A stretch of 64,000 nucleotides of DNA from the NCBI RefSeq assembly GCF_002865645.1, contig NW_020194610.1, positions 62,001 to 126,000 on the forward strand. Direction: 5' to 3'. The position numbers were made by a program, and so were the translations under genes. The notes under the pieces are model-generated. The model searched no databases. It was not told the origin of the DNA and worked only from the letters and a program-made list of their open reading frames with translations. Positions 38,866 to 50,247 of the stretch are shown here, in pieces (within the stretch, counting starts at the first letter, position 1; every line of letters begins with the position of its first letter). Source of the DNA: Hyaloscypha bicolor E (lineage: Eukaryota; Ascomycota; Leotiomycetes; Helotiales; Hyaloscyphaceae).

Positions 38866-41800
38866 GTTCTAGGGGGCAGAGCAAGGTCGGTCGAGAGATA
38901 GGGGGTTGGGAATTGGGGTGCGATGAAAGGCTAGTGGGGGAGGTGGAGGGGCGCAGTGGAGGGGCTTGGATGGAGAGGACGGAACAAATTGCACTCTTTA
39001 TTTGAAAACTTAAAACGATGGCTCTCTGAGGTTTAACTCTTGCTCGAAAGTCGGGGCCCTTTGCCGTGGTATTTTCTCGCTTGAGAGTTTATTCGTTGAT
39101 TGTAGCTGCACACGAGGTGGTCCTGTACTGTACATGCCTGTTTCTTGGGTGATAAACGGGTTGCAGATAGATACGCGTCCTAAGGACTGAGGCTGATAGA
39201 AGCGTAGCAAGTAGGGAAATATGGAAGTGATCTTGAGAGTCTGGGCCAGAATGGAGCGCGATACTCAACCCTGTCATATCCATAGAGAAGCTGTCCTGAG
39301 TGAGTTGTGATGCATCCCTGGCAGCATCGACAATATGAGTGCTGACTCTTCAGACTTGCAGAAGCTGTCATGTAGTGGATTGACAGGCTCTATCAAAGAA
39401 GTACATCTTGCTCCAAGACCAGGCTTTAGCACTGAGTGTGAGATAACAAGACGATGCCTTGAGTGCACTGCCGCTTGGCTCGCACTTGGTACCGACCTTT
39501 CCCTCCTTCACAGTATGGCCTGAGCGAAGTCGTACAGGCTATCGACACTCGCTACCTGATGACACCAGCGGCGCCTCATCACGAAATGCGGGGTACGCCT
39601 GGCGTCTTCCTCCCTCAGCCCTCCTTCGGCACCCTCCTCCCGAACCGTCAAGCAGGAGCCACGAAGAGGCTGCTTCCGCGGAAAAGGGCTGCAGCCTTAT
39701 CTATTCTCCGGCGCGAAACACATTTGGGAGTGTAATGCGCCGCAGGATAGAAAACAGTTATTGGCGAGGGGAGCAGGGTTGGATGGGAGCGAAGAGGGGA
39801 GGCGAGGCTCGCGAACCGCTACCCCGGATTTCTCTGACATGTCGATTGCTCTAGTGTGCATGGTGGCTTTGGGAGATGGAGTGCAGGGGGTGTGGCGCTG
39901 GATCTGGTCCTCCCGATTCTCGGCGTGGACAATCTGCTCATGGCGCGGTGCGAGCGTCGACGACGAGAGAGAGGAAGTTGGAAAGAGGCGTTCTGTTGAC
40001 GTGTCTTGAAGGATGAGGGGGGTTTTTGAGGGGTCCAAAGAGGCGTGCCACTGCCCGTCGGCCAAGACTCAGTCAATGCAGGCAATCTGCACGCTGAGAC
40101 ATCGCAGCTATGGTGAGAAATTGCCTCATAAAAACATCGGAATTCCCTCAAGGAGAAAGATGGCATTTTTTGTGTGCGGCTCCGGAGATGCTGAGTTTGC
40201 AGGGGGCAAAACATGGGCTTTGGGTTACGTAACTGGGGTGTTTTTCAGTGGCTGCCCCCTGGCTTCCCGAGCTTCGCTTTTGTGTGGCTTTCATCTCCAT
40301 GATCCATCCCATTTTTCAACGTACGGATCGTAGACGACAAACAGTGATGAAGCCACGCCATTATTCTACACCGTTACGCTAGATCCGGGTATTCAACTGC
40401 TCTATTCCAACATCTCACGCTTATCACGGAGTCCTCGGCGTCCACAAAGGGAGGCGCAGCTGCGTGTCCAAGCCGACCGAACCTTGCCATCTGAAATGCG
40501 GTCAGCCGGGCTGGCATCTTGGCTATGAGCCGCAAAGATAGGCAGATTACCCTATCTATGCGTTTGGAGAAAGTCAAATCGAGCGAATGTGACGTTTGCA
40601 CAGCTGTTCCCGCGGTTCAGGTTCAGACTCCAGCCTCAAATCAGTTGGCAGCGCTGCACCACGAGCTGCATCCAATGGCCACAACGCGCTTCCCCTCTTC
40701 ATGGAAATTCCCAGCGGTATTTTAGAGTCCACGATGTTCTAGAAGAAGGCATGGGAGGGTCGCATACGCACTCTACAGCCGGGAACGGCAGTTTTCACAG
40801 GTCCACGACCCTCCACTCTTGGGTGCTGGACTCCTGGATTCCTGGAGACGAGAGGCACTTACTGGTCCACGAGCACACTCCCTCGTACGACCAGAGCGCG
40901 AACAAAACTATTATTCACAGACGGAAAGAAAAAGAAGGTAATTACCAACTAGCGCGGTGGAGTATTGACCTTCCTCCCAGCGGACAAACACAGACAGGCC
41001 ACTTTCACTGTGCCCAATGCAATTTCCAAGGCTAATTAGGTGATTCTTTCAGCAGAGCAAGCAGAGCGAGCACAGCAGGCAGAGCAACTTGGCCGTCAAG
41101 GTGGCCGTCGAGAAGCCCTGGACTGCAGAGATACGGATTACGGACTGCACTTCAACATTGGGCCTGATGCTGGTTTGGCGGGGCAGGGAGGGAGGGAGGG
41201 GCAGGCTGCAGCGCCAGGCACAGGTGTCGGGTGCTGCAGGGCAGGGCAGGGCTTGGGCTCCGGCACGTGGACCGAGTCAGCGTAAAAGACGACAACCATG
41301 GACCACCCAAAGGACCACCCAAAGCACCACCCGGACGGACAGCAGAGCACCCAGCATTCGTCTTAGAGCCATTTTCTCGCATCAGCCTTCGTCTCTGCCT
41401 TCTCTTCTCTTTCCTTCCTTCCTTTATGTTTTCTTGAAGTTCTGTCCACTTGCTCTCTTTCTCCCGGCACTACCATCCACTGCACCACGCCCAACGGGCG
41501 CTGTTACATAACAGCAGCCTTCCCTCACGTCATTCCACACCGCACCGCACCTTTGTTATCGCTCAAAATTTGCAGAGCGGCGCACAGAACAGCATTTTCG
41601 TGATTGCTCCGACTCAACAAGCGCTTCAACGTCCAAAATCACTCTCGAACTTTCCTCTGCGCGAATTAGTCGGATCACAAATACAGGAAAAGATCTAGAC
41701 CTCCAGATCTACCCCTCCTCACCGCCTTCAAGCGCGCATCCATCGCGTCAACTTATCCTACGCCTTCCGATTGGCCAGCGCCGTCATCTTATAGTTGGAT

Positions 41801-42384
41801 GAGATCAGATATCGCAGACTCTTTGATTCTGCAACCCGGGCAGAGCTTCCCATCCGGCAAATCCCCAAGCTCCTGGGGAAGGGACCGGGCGAGAGAGAGA
41901 GGCTATTTCTCCTTACCAACGTGGTGATCGGCAGCACCAGCCGCGAGCTAGGGAGGGTGGAGAGGAGCTATCTCCGGCATTTTCAAGGACCGTGGCGGAC
42001 AGCCAATCCAGGACCGCTCCGCTTCAAGACATCTCAAAGTTGATCCCTCAAAGCTTAATTTGCTCGAAGAGAAGATATCAGTAAAGCTTTGGAGCTGCGA
42101 GGATTTGGGAATCGTCGCTGGTTGTTCCCAAGAGTCAAACTTCGGCTTCGAGAAAGAAGTCGAGAAGGCAACGAGTAGAACTATCAGTGAGACAAGGAAT
42201 GCCCTCCGCAACCCCTCGGTCTGCCCTCCCAATCAGACCTCACCCATCCACAACCCACGAACCTCCACCGCGAAAACTGAAGCATAGACCGTGTACCTCT
42301 TACACCGACCTCGAAGCCCACAGCCTTAACCTCCCCGTCCAGCAGCCCCAAAATTCCTGCAACGACCGCCCAGCGAAGCGCTCC
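38866..42384. other. long upstream region of nmrA, no convincing gene
   Basis: GC-richer DNA with several overlapping small open frames on both strands (39.0-41.7 kb), none with a domain, signal peptide or consistent coding bias. Pyrimidine-rich promoter-like tracts (41395-41425) and an in-frame upstream ATG at 42199 suggest the right part is promoter and 5' leader of nmrA. Confidence 0.55.
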
Positions 42385-43734
42385 ATGCCCACCCCCACAA
42401 AGACCATCGCCGTCGTCAACTCCTCCGGCCGGCAAGCGGCGTCCTTCATCCGGGTTGCGGTAGCCGTTGGCTACCACGTCCGGGCACAGCTCCGGAATCT
42501 AGATGGGATAGTGGCTTCTGAGATCTCGAGTTTGCCGAACGTTACCGTGCTTGTGGGAGATTTGTACACGAAGCCTAAGTTACCAGGAGCAGAGGGGGTA
42601 AATCATGGGTTGATTGAGGAGCTGTATAAGGGGGCGCAGTTGGCGTTTATCAATACGACGTTTTGGGGGGATGAGGTGGCTATTGGGTGTGCGTTAGCAG
42701 ATGCAGGTACGGCCATTTTTTCCTTCTCTTCCCCTCTCCCAATCTCCCCAATTCTTCCAATTCCACTCTTGAACCCCAAGCTATTTCCCCAGGTTAAAAA
42801 TCACTACTCGAGCAAAACAAAACGTGATGCTGAATACTGACCCTCCCTCTTCTCCCCAGCCGTAAAAGCAAACATAGAACACTACATCTACAGCAGCATG
42901 CCCAACCACTCGCTCCACAACCCCACCTGGCCCTCCCTACCCCTCTGGTCCTCAAAACACACCATCGAATCCTACATCCGCGCCCTCGCCACCCTCCTCC
43001 CGAAAACCACATTCCTCTACACCGGCATCTACAACAACAACTTCACCTCGCTCCCCTACCCACTCTTCTGCACCGAGCTGCAACCCGATGGCAGCTTTAC
43101 CTGGACCGCGCCCTTCCACCCCGATGTCAAACTACCATGGCTCGACGCCGAGCACGACGTCGGGCCCGCCGTGCTGCAGATCTTCAAAGATGGCGTGTCG
43201 ACCTGGGGCAACGGCGCCCGCATCCCGCTCGCCTACGAGATGCTGTCCCCGCGGGAAGCCTGCCGCGTGTTCGCCCAGGGCGTCAGGCGCCCGGTACGCT
43301 ACCGCCGAGCAGCCAAGATCGAAGTCAAGGTCAAGATCCCGAACGGGTACCGGGAGCAGCTTGTCGCGCTGGAGGAGATGTACGCGCTGGGGGCGCGGGA
43401 TGGTGGGTTGCAGCCGCCGTACTTCGGGGATGAGGGGTTGGAGGGGCGGGTCCCGGATGTGGCGATGGGGCTTTGGGAGGGCTGTCGGGGGTTGGAGGAG
43501 TATGCTAGGGAGGTGTTCCCGCTGGAGGAGGCGGCGAATGGACTTACGTGGATGAATGAGGCGGAAGAGGGGAATGCAGATGAAGAGGGGGAGATTCAAG
43601 GAGGGGAGGAGGAGAAGGATGAGGATGATGAGGAGGACGAGGAAGAGGGGTTGACGATGGGTGGTGGCGTTGGCTCGGGGACAGCAATGGGAGATGTGAC
43701 GCCTGCGAGGAAGGAGGAGAGCTGGCTCGCTTGA
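42385..43734 (+). CDS. nmrA: NmrA nitrogen metabolite repression regulator
   Basis: Join 42385-42706, 42860-43734 (398 aa). The single 153-base intron (GTACGG to CCCCAG) restores an Ala-Val-Lys junction expected in the family. The Rossmann-type N-terminus reads IAVVNSSGRQAASFIRVA (residues 8-25), then AFINTT, YIYSSMPNHS, YNNNFTSLPYPLF, PWLDAEHDVGPA and EEYAREVFPLEEAANGLTW, all hallmarks of Aspergillus NmrA and Neurospora NMR. These proteins sense NAD(P)(H) state and bind the GATA factor AreA/NIT2, blocking activation of nitrogen catabolic genes when ammonium or glutamine is present. After residue 338 comes an unusual 60-residue tail with a very acidic run. An in-frame ATG at 42199 could add 62 residues but lacks family similarity. 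Confidence 0.95.
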
Positions 43735-45296
43735 ATGCGCCGTCAATCATGCACTGATCGCCGAAGGGGCCTGCACTTGCTGCTCGGAGCTGCGCTGTCC
43801 CAGCCGTGAGGGGCTGGAGGAAGGAAGAGGTTAGGAAAGAGGCGGTAGTGAGAGAGGGCGCGAGAAAGGAGGACAAATGGGACGAACGGCACGGGCGTAA
43901 AAAACGAGATCAAACACAGACGACGAAACGGCAAACAGCACACACATTCACATACACATACACATGCATACATACACACATACATACATACATATGTAAG
44001 AAACAGAGCGAAGCATGGAAGAAGGCATAAAACGACTAAAAGAAAGATAATGTCTAGCATCTACGAAGCCAAACGACGAGAAATGGAGCAAACAGAGGTT
44101 TCATTCATTCATCACAGGCGCGTCACATCATCTATCTATCTATCTGCATAGCATATTCCTCGGCGACTTCTGGACATGGAAAAAATTATTCAATGGTGTT
44201 AGTTGTTTGGAGCGAACGGCTTCTGGGCGGACATCTGCTTCTGCTTCTGCTTTGGGCTTGGATTTTGGTTGGTTTTGAGCTTTGCATAGCGTGGAAAGGG
44301 GGGGAAGGGATGGCGGCATATCTGCATTCAGTTGGCGGCGGGCGGTCTTCTGCGAATCTTTTCCGGGTTTTGTTTTGGATACTTGTTAGTATTGTTGACG
44401 TCAGTCAACTCCCTATACTACCAAAAAAAATAGCATCGAAATTAGCACGATTTCGAACATACTCGCTCCCCTTTCTTTCCCTTTTGCATTTTCTTGCTCT
44501 TTCCTAGTAGGCAAGGTTGGTAAAAAAAAGTGTATTGTTTGTGCGATATAATGATTGAGCTTTTGGTAGGGACTAATAGGGATGAGGCTTGTAACTTGCT
44601 GTTTTCCTTCCTTTTTACCTGGAGGAGGGGTCTAGGCTCGCGTTCGGGAAACTCGAAGGAGAGGACAAGCTAAGTATTATGAATGGAATGCAATATCGAC
44701 GGCTCGCCTTCCCGGAACGAATGGGACACGTCAGATGCGATATCGTGAAACGGAGGTGGACTGTGGACGGGAAGTGTGGATGAGGAGCGTGGACGCGAGT
44801 AAATGTTCGGATTTGGAACGCACAGCCAACTGAATAGGGGAGAGACACTTCAAGACATGCAGCGCGTTGCTGTGCGATGCGATTTGGGCTGGTACCATGT
44901 TGCAAGGCGGAGGACCAGTTGTTTGCAGCTCCGGTAGCATTCGCTCAAGAACACGGAAGCATGGAGTGAGAATTACGGGTCAAGACAAGAGTAAATAGCT
45001 TGTCAAACGGCTTCCATTCCAGCCCTCAAACTGTCAATCAGAAATCGCTCGCACTCGAAATCCTCGGTCTCTGGGGCGAAGCCCAACCTAATACGTACAG
45101 GACAAATCCACCCCCTCCACTCGAAAATGTGAATCATAAAAGTATGCCACGATGCATGTTTGTATCCCAGAATTTCCCCAGACCCGCAGGTCTGCGGGCC
45201 TCCATAAACGCCATCCATCCCGGCCATAAACGCAAGCAAAATAGACATTAAGCCCTCCTATCGTATGCTTTCCCCAGCTGTATCCGTTCAGCGCCT
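43735..45296. other. intergenic between convergent genes, simple repeats
   Basis: The 3' flanks of nmrA and the NAP-family gene. It contains CATA/CA-rich microsatellite DNA at 43940-43996 and a short (CTAT)n run near 44131-44146. I see no gene. Confidence 0.55.
43940..43996. repeat. CA/CATA microsatellite
   Basis: Irregular CACA, CATACA and CATA units in the 3' flank of nmrA. Confidence 0.8.
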
Positions 45297-46540
45297 CTAC
45301 CCCGACCTCTGCTTCTTCGCCGGCCGCTCATCCTCGTCTTCCGAGTCCTCGGCCGGCTCATCCAGACCCTCGTCATCGTCAGACTCGAAATCCGCGTCTG
45401 AGAGGGCGTCTTGCTCCTGTGCTTGTGCTGGTTGCCTGTTAGTCGCCATCACTCCGAACGCTCCGAGGAGGCACAAAATCGAGGAAAGCTTACTGAAATA
45501 CTTAATAGCCCCCGGCCACAGATCCTCCGTAAACGCAACCGCGAGATCGTCCCCATCAGGAAAGATCTCTAAGCTCATACCCACATCATCCTCGCCCACA
45601 CTCTCCTCATCCTCATCACTACTCGGCGTCCTCGAGCTGCTCCTTGATCTCGATTTCCGCTTCTTATTCTTCCTCGCTTCCCGCGCAGCTCGCTTTTGTT
45701 TCTCAAGAGCGGTCGCCGCAGCAGATTCCTCAGCAGAGACATGTCTTCCAATGAAGCCGAACCAGGCGAAGAAGGAGAGGCCGCCCATGCCTGTGTTTTC
45801 TATCTTCTTCTTTAGTGCTTTCTGCTCCGGCGTCAATCCTCTCGATGAATTCCCCGCACCGTTGCTGTTCGATTGCGATGTTGTTGACGTGGATTTGTCC
45901 GCTTCCCACGCTTTGACAACCATGTCCAGCAGGCCTCCCGTTAAGTCACGGTCTGTCTTCCACTTAATACCCACCGGCTCCGACACCAGTCCGGACCAGC
46001 CATCTCTACTCCTCCGATGCCAGAATTTCTTCTCCAGCACCTTGTCGTCGAAATACTCGTTCTCCGCGAACTCGAAGCGTATTGACACAGATCTGGGATC
46101 GAGGTCGACTTCGAAGTGCGAGACGGAGAGGTTGAGAAGCGAGGATAAAAGGAGGGCGGAGTCGGAGGGCTGGATGTACTGGTCGATGTCTGGGGGTGCT
46201 TGCTCGAGGACCAGGGGCCAGAAGTTGGGGATTTGGGAGATGGTTTTGCTGCGGCGGGAGTAGAGGGGGGCGGTGAGGAGGACCTGTTTTCTTACTGCGC
46301 ACGGGATCAATTAGCTACCTTTTCATCTTTCCTTTTGACGTAGAAATCGGTGGATCTGGGCTGGATTCGAGATTGAGGTGAGGAGCTGGTGATCTGCAGG
46401 GTCGAATCTGACAACTCACTGATGTCCGTCTCGGCATCATCGAAATCCCTCTCGATGTCCGCCAGGTCCTCATAGCTGACGGGAGTCTCTTCCAACGCGG
46501 CGGCCATGGCTGCAGTGGTGAAGGCGAACTTTTGGGGCAT
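45297..46540 (-). CDS. NAP-family histone chaperone (Vps75/SET-like)
   Basis: Complement of join 45297-45427, 45494-46294, 46420-46540 (350 aa). The N-terminus AALEETPVSYEDLADIERDFDDAE leads into a dimerisation helix, then PLYSRR, IPNFWPLVLEQAPPDIDQYIQPSD, the earmuff region FEFAENEYFDDKVLEKKFWHR and LSFFAWFGFIGRHVSAEES, all typical of fungal SET/Vps75 homologues. The C-terminus is basic (KKRKSRSRSSS) then strongly acidic (FESDDDEGLDEPAEDSEDEDE) and ends in a nuclear-localisation-like PAKKQR. Such proteins bind H3-H4 and stimulate Rtt109 acetylation in yeast. Intron 1 uses GTGAGT and GCGCAG; intron 2 (GTAAGC to ACCAG) is in frame, so retention would still give a readable protein. An ATG at 46507 is an alternative start. 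Confidence 0.88.
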
Positions 46541-47134
46541 GAATACCTCTGCCTCTTTCTCTCTCCAGAAAGAAAGAGGGAAGCGGAATGGGGAGATGCG
46601 ATGCGAAAAGATCGATGGGTTGGAATTGGGTTGCTGGCGCGGCCGGCTGAATCGCAGCGAACGGAAGGGCACAGCTTTATCTGATCGTGGGATGGGGTCG
46701 GGCGGGCGGTTTGGCGCGATGCTACTGGGATGTCACTGCACGCGGGCCAGTGGCTGCAGATGGGGGCGTGCGTGGGAATGCGCAGTGGAGTGTGGGAAGA
46801 TGGACGTGTTTGAGAGATGCGAGCGCGATGACCGAAGTGCGTGTGGATTCGAGGAGCACGATGGAGGATGGGGGATTGTGAATTTGTGAGACGCGATGGG
46901 ATCATGGGGGTTGAAGAGGGAGAGATGGGCGAGATGGGCGAGATGGGGAAAGTGTACGGAGTACTCGTAGCTTGTCAGTGTGTCACTGTGTACGCGTGAG
47001 TGGCGCCTGGCTGGGCAGTGGGCTGGGCAGGCTGGGCAGGCTGTGGCTGGCTCTCGGGGCGGGTGAATGTGAGCGAGGAGGGCGAGGAGAGGAAAGGAGA
47101 GGGAAGAAGCCGAGTCCTAATAGCAGATCGGATC

Positions 47135-47140
47135 AGATAA
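47135..47140 (+). promoter_or_regulatory. HGATAR GATA-factor site 1
   Basis: AGATAA in the first duplication unit, matching the AreA/NIT2 consensus. It is a candidate only. Confidence 0.4.
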
Positions 47141-47247
47141 TTAATAACAATTAATGAATGCAGCAGAAGAGCAGCAGAAGAAAGGAGGGCGAGGAGAGGA
47201 GCGGAGAGGAGAGCGAAGAAGCCGAGTCCCGATCAGCAGATCGGATC

Positions 47248-47253
47248 AGATAA
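47248..47253 (+). promoter_or_regulatory. HGATAR GATA-factor site 2
   Basis: AGATAA in the second duplication unit. Confidence 0.4.
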
Positions 47254-47687
47254 TCAATAAAAGAATAATTAATTAATGCGGCTTCAGCAAATCAGCAAAC
47301 CAGCAAATAAGTAAATTAGGGTCAAGGGTCAACGGCGAACATCCAGCTTCCAGTCCGCAGGCTGAAGGTGCTGGCTGGCTGGCTGGCTGGCTGCTCTTCA
47401 AACAAACTTCCTCCATCTACCACCACTACCTCCGAACAGGCTGATGGGATGGATGATGCTGTTTCCGCCCCATTGGCTGCAGCCCGAAAACTCAGTTCTA
47501 GCAGAGCTGCAGAGTTGTATGATCCCCCACCTCACCCGCACAAACTGAGAGATCTGCCCAAGAACTGCTGCTGCTGCTGCTGCCCTCCCTTTCGCACCTC
47601 GATGTCGAGTCTCGACACAAACCATGACATTCCACCCTCGACGCCCCTGATGCAGCCTCTCGCCCTTGGCGTTGACGCACGCACTTC

Positions 47688-47714
47688 TTATCTGATTGGT
47701 CGCCTATTTTATCT
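47688..47714 (-). promoter_or_regulatory. paired HGATAR sites with CCAAT box
   Basis: TTATCT occurs at 47688-47693 and again at 47709-47714, with ATTGG (inverse CCAAT) at 47695-47699 between them. The pair lies about 290-316 bases before the asparaginase start, a plausible AreA-responsive arrangement. Confidence 0.45.
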
Positions 47715-48003
47715 GATCGTCTGAACTGCTCCTTCCGCCCCCTGAAAATTGCAAAATCTCCTTCGCTTCCGCTCCCTTCCCATAGCATATCTCAGGCACG
47801 ATCGCCTTTCTGCCTGGACATCAAACGCCGTTTCATCGCCCAGGGAAACTCTGCCCTGGAATCTGCTGTCACCCGAACATCTGCATCCGTCTGGATCTTC
47901 GGTTCTCAACGGTATTGACGTTTGCATTTGCAGGCAGGGCTCGGCACGGAACGGAGTCAACGGAACTGTCACGATATCAGACATCCCGAGCCGTGCAAGC
48001 ACC

Positions 48004-50247
48004 ATGGCGACGCAGTACCCCGAGTCCCGCGTCCTCGTCATCATGACCGGCGGCACCATTTGCATGAAGAGTTCTCCCGAGGGACTTGTGCCTGCGAGGG
48101 GCTTCCTGGAGCAGGGGATGGCGCCGCGGCCGAGTTTTAATGACGGGAGCCAGCCTGGTATGTGATTCAATAATCAATAATCAATATTCACTTGTGCTTG
48201 CGCTTCGAATCTGCGTGCGAGTCAACTGCAATTGGTGTTTTGGTGTTGTTGGCGCACGGCATGGCGAGGGGAGATGCAAGTGAAAGGGGGGAGAGATCAG
48301 ATAAGATTGGAAGAGGCGTGTCGTCGTGAGCTCAGGGGAAGTGGATCCCTGCCATGGAGGCCAATACGAGTTCGGGGGGGCGAGTTCAGTGGCTCGCGTG
48401 CTCCAGAAGAAAGACTGTGGCTGCAAGTCAGCCGCTCTCCGCCGCCTCCGGGCCCAAGAGAGACGACAGGCTGCACTCAATCAATTTCTTTTGAACGTCA
48501 CAATGGCTTCTGCAATATCTGCTCGACCAGAGAGGGTTCTCGGTGTTACAATCAACACCAACCCCATGGCATGAGTAGCAAAAGCTGCGTACAGCAACTC
48601 TTCCGCTCTGGTCGGCATGTCTTCCTGCAAGATCAGTGGAGCTTCTTGCCGAACAGCTCCCAATCATAACTACTATCTTCTTCAAAACACTGACACCGAT
48701 GCTGCTGGAAAGTCTCCAGTGACCAAAATCTGCAAACTTACGATTCCTCTCTAATACACAATTTCTCTCTTTCTGTTTCTAATTCTACCTCGTTTCCATT
48801 CTCTTGGCTTCATTATTCAACCTCGTTTTTTTCTTCTGTACATAAATACTTACTCTCTCCAGACCCCCTCCCAGTCTTCACTTCCCCCCATACCAAAACC
48901 TTCCTCCCCTCCCTCCGCACACCACCCTCCGCCTACTCCAGACACATTCGCTACACGCTCTTTGAATTCCCCACCCTGCTCGACAGCTCCTCCATCTCCT
49001 CTGCGGGCTGGTCCCAAATCGCCACAACCCTCCAATCCAACTACCCCCTCTTTGACGGCTTCGTCATTCTGCACGGCACCGACAGCCTAGCCTACACTTC
49101 CTCTGCCCTCTCCTTCACTCTGCACGATCTCGGGAAGCCCGTCATCTTGACAGGCTCCCAAGCTTCCATCTTCGCCTTACAATCCGATGCCGTGGATAAT
49201 TTACTAGGGTCGCTGATCATAGCAGGCACGTTCATGATCCCCGAAGTATGCCTCTTCTTCCACCACTCCCTCTATCGCGGGAACCGCACCACCAAGATCT
49301 CCGCTTCATCCTTTTCAGCATTTGCCTCCCCGAACTGTGAACCACTTGCCACGATCTCCGCGAGTGGGACGGAGGTGAACTGGAGTTTAATCCGCCGCTC
49401 TACATCAATCGCGAAGTTCAGCATTCAAACCAACCTCGACACCGCACACGTAGCCTGCTTGCGAATCTTCCCCGGTATAAAGCCCGAGATGCTAGATTCA
49501 GTCCTCCGCGTTCCGAACTTAAGGGGGTTGATACTGGAGACGTTCGGTGCAGGCAATGCCCCCTCCGGCGAAGATGGGAGTATGACAGCCGTCATCGAAG
49601 CAGCGATCGCTCGCGGTATAATCATCGTCAACGTCAGCCAATGCCAAACTGGCTTCGTGTCTCCGCTCTACGCCCCAGCCGGCGCCTTAGTCAAAGCGGG
49701 CGTTATTTTCGGCCACGATCTCACCACCGAAGCCGCATTGACAAAACTGAGTTATCTACTCGCGCTGCCCGGGTTATCTTATGGCGATACTGTGAGCCAG
49801 ATGCAGAAGTCTCTCAGAGGCGAGATGACCGAAGCCCACAACACCGTCTTCAAACACCCGAATTCCGAGGTCCCGAGTATCACAGATCAGCAGACCGCCT
49901 TTACGGCTCTGGGATACGCCATCTCGAATGGTGATCTGGAGACCGCCAAATCGCTACTCGACGGTGACAGGTTCGACCTCCTCCACTTCACAGACTATGC
50001 GGGGAATTCGGCGGTCCATATTGCTACCGTTAGTATCGGTTCCGGGGATGGTGGAGATGTGTTGAAGGAATTGCTCAGCAGAGGAGCGAGTGTGCATGTG
50101 AGGAATAATGCGGGCAATAGTCCGTTGTTCCTAGCGAAGAAGGTTGGCAATGAGAGGGCGGTCGGCATGTTGGAGGAGGCGGGCGCGCATTTGCACGTTG
50201 AGGAGGTGGAGTGGTTGGGGGTCAAGAGTCCGTTGTATGAGAGATGA
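48004..50247 (+). CDS. L-asparaginase, cytoplasmic type with ankyrin repeats
   Basis: Join 48004-48157, 48863-50247 (512 aa). It hydrolyses L-asparagine to aspartate and ammonium. The first catalytic threonine is in MTGGTI (Thr18) and the second in LHGTDSLAYTSSAL (Thr124, Asp125); VILTGSQ and YRGNRTTKISASSF follow, as in type I enzymes. There is no signal peptide. The C-terminus (about 385-500) holds ankyrin-type repeats (TALGYAISNGDLETAKSLL; DYAGNSAVHIAT; NNAGNSPLFLAKK), as in the lysophospholipase-like asparaginase family. The intron of 705 bases (GTATGT to TCCAG) is long for this kind of genome and contains an AGATAA at 48299-48304. The exon junction was fixed by the phase and by the conserved SLRTPPSAYSRHIRY segment after it. 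Upstream GATA sites suggest nitrogen control. Confidence 0.9.

Larger units (their letters stand above)
47077..47275. repeat. tandem duplication carrying GATA sites
   Basis: Two copies about 107 bases apart of a segment running from GGAGGGCGAGGAGAGG through GAAGAAGCCGAGTCC, CAGATCGGATCAGATAAT and an ATTAAT-rich end. Each copy carries one AGATAA. Confidence 0.75.
46541..48003. promoter_or_regulatory. divergent promoter, NAP-family gene / L-asparaginase
   Basis: A 1.46-kb shared upstream region. It contains a diverged ~107-base direct duplication (47077-47158 and 47184-47275), a (GGCT)n run near 47371-47392, and four HGATAR sites listed separately. I see no independent gene. Confidence 0.5.

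Noticed and set aside
39335..41700. Several overlapping open frames of 60-148 codons on both strands
   Set aside because: They overlap each other, carry no domain or coding pattern, and lie in the long upstream region of nmrA.
46506..46889. 127-codon open frame antisense to the NAP-family first exon
   Set aside because: Low-complexity, arginine/glycine-rich and without family similarity; it is a shadow of GC-rich promoter DNA.
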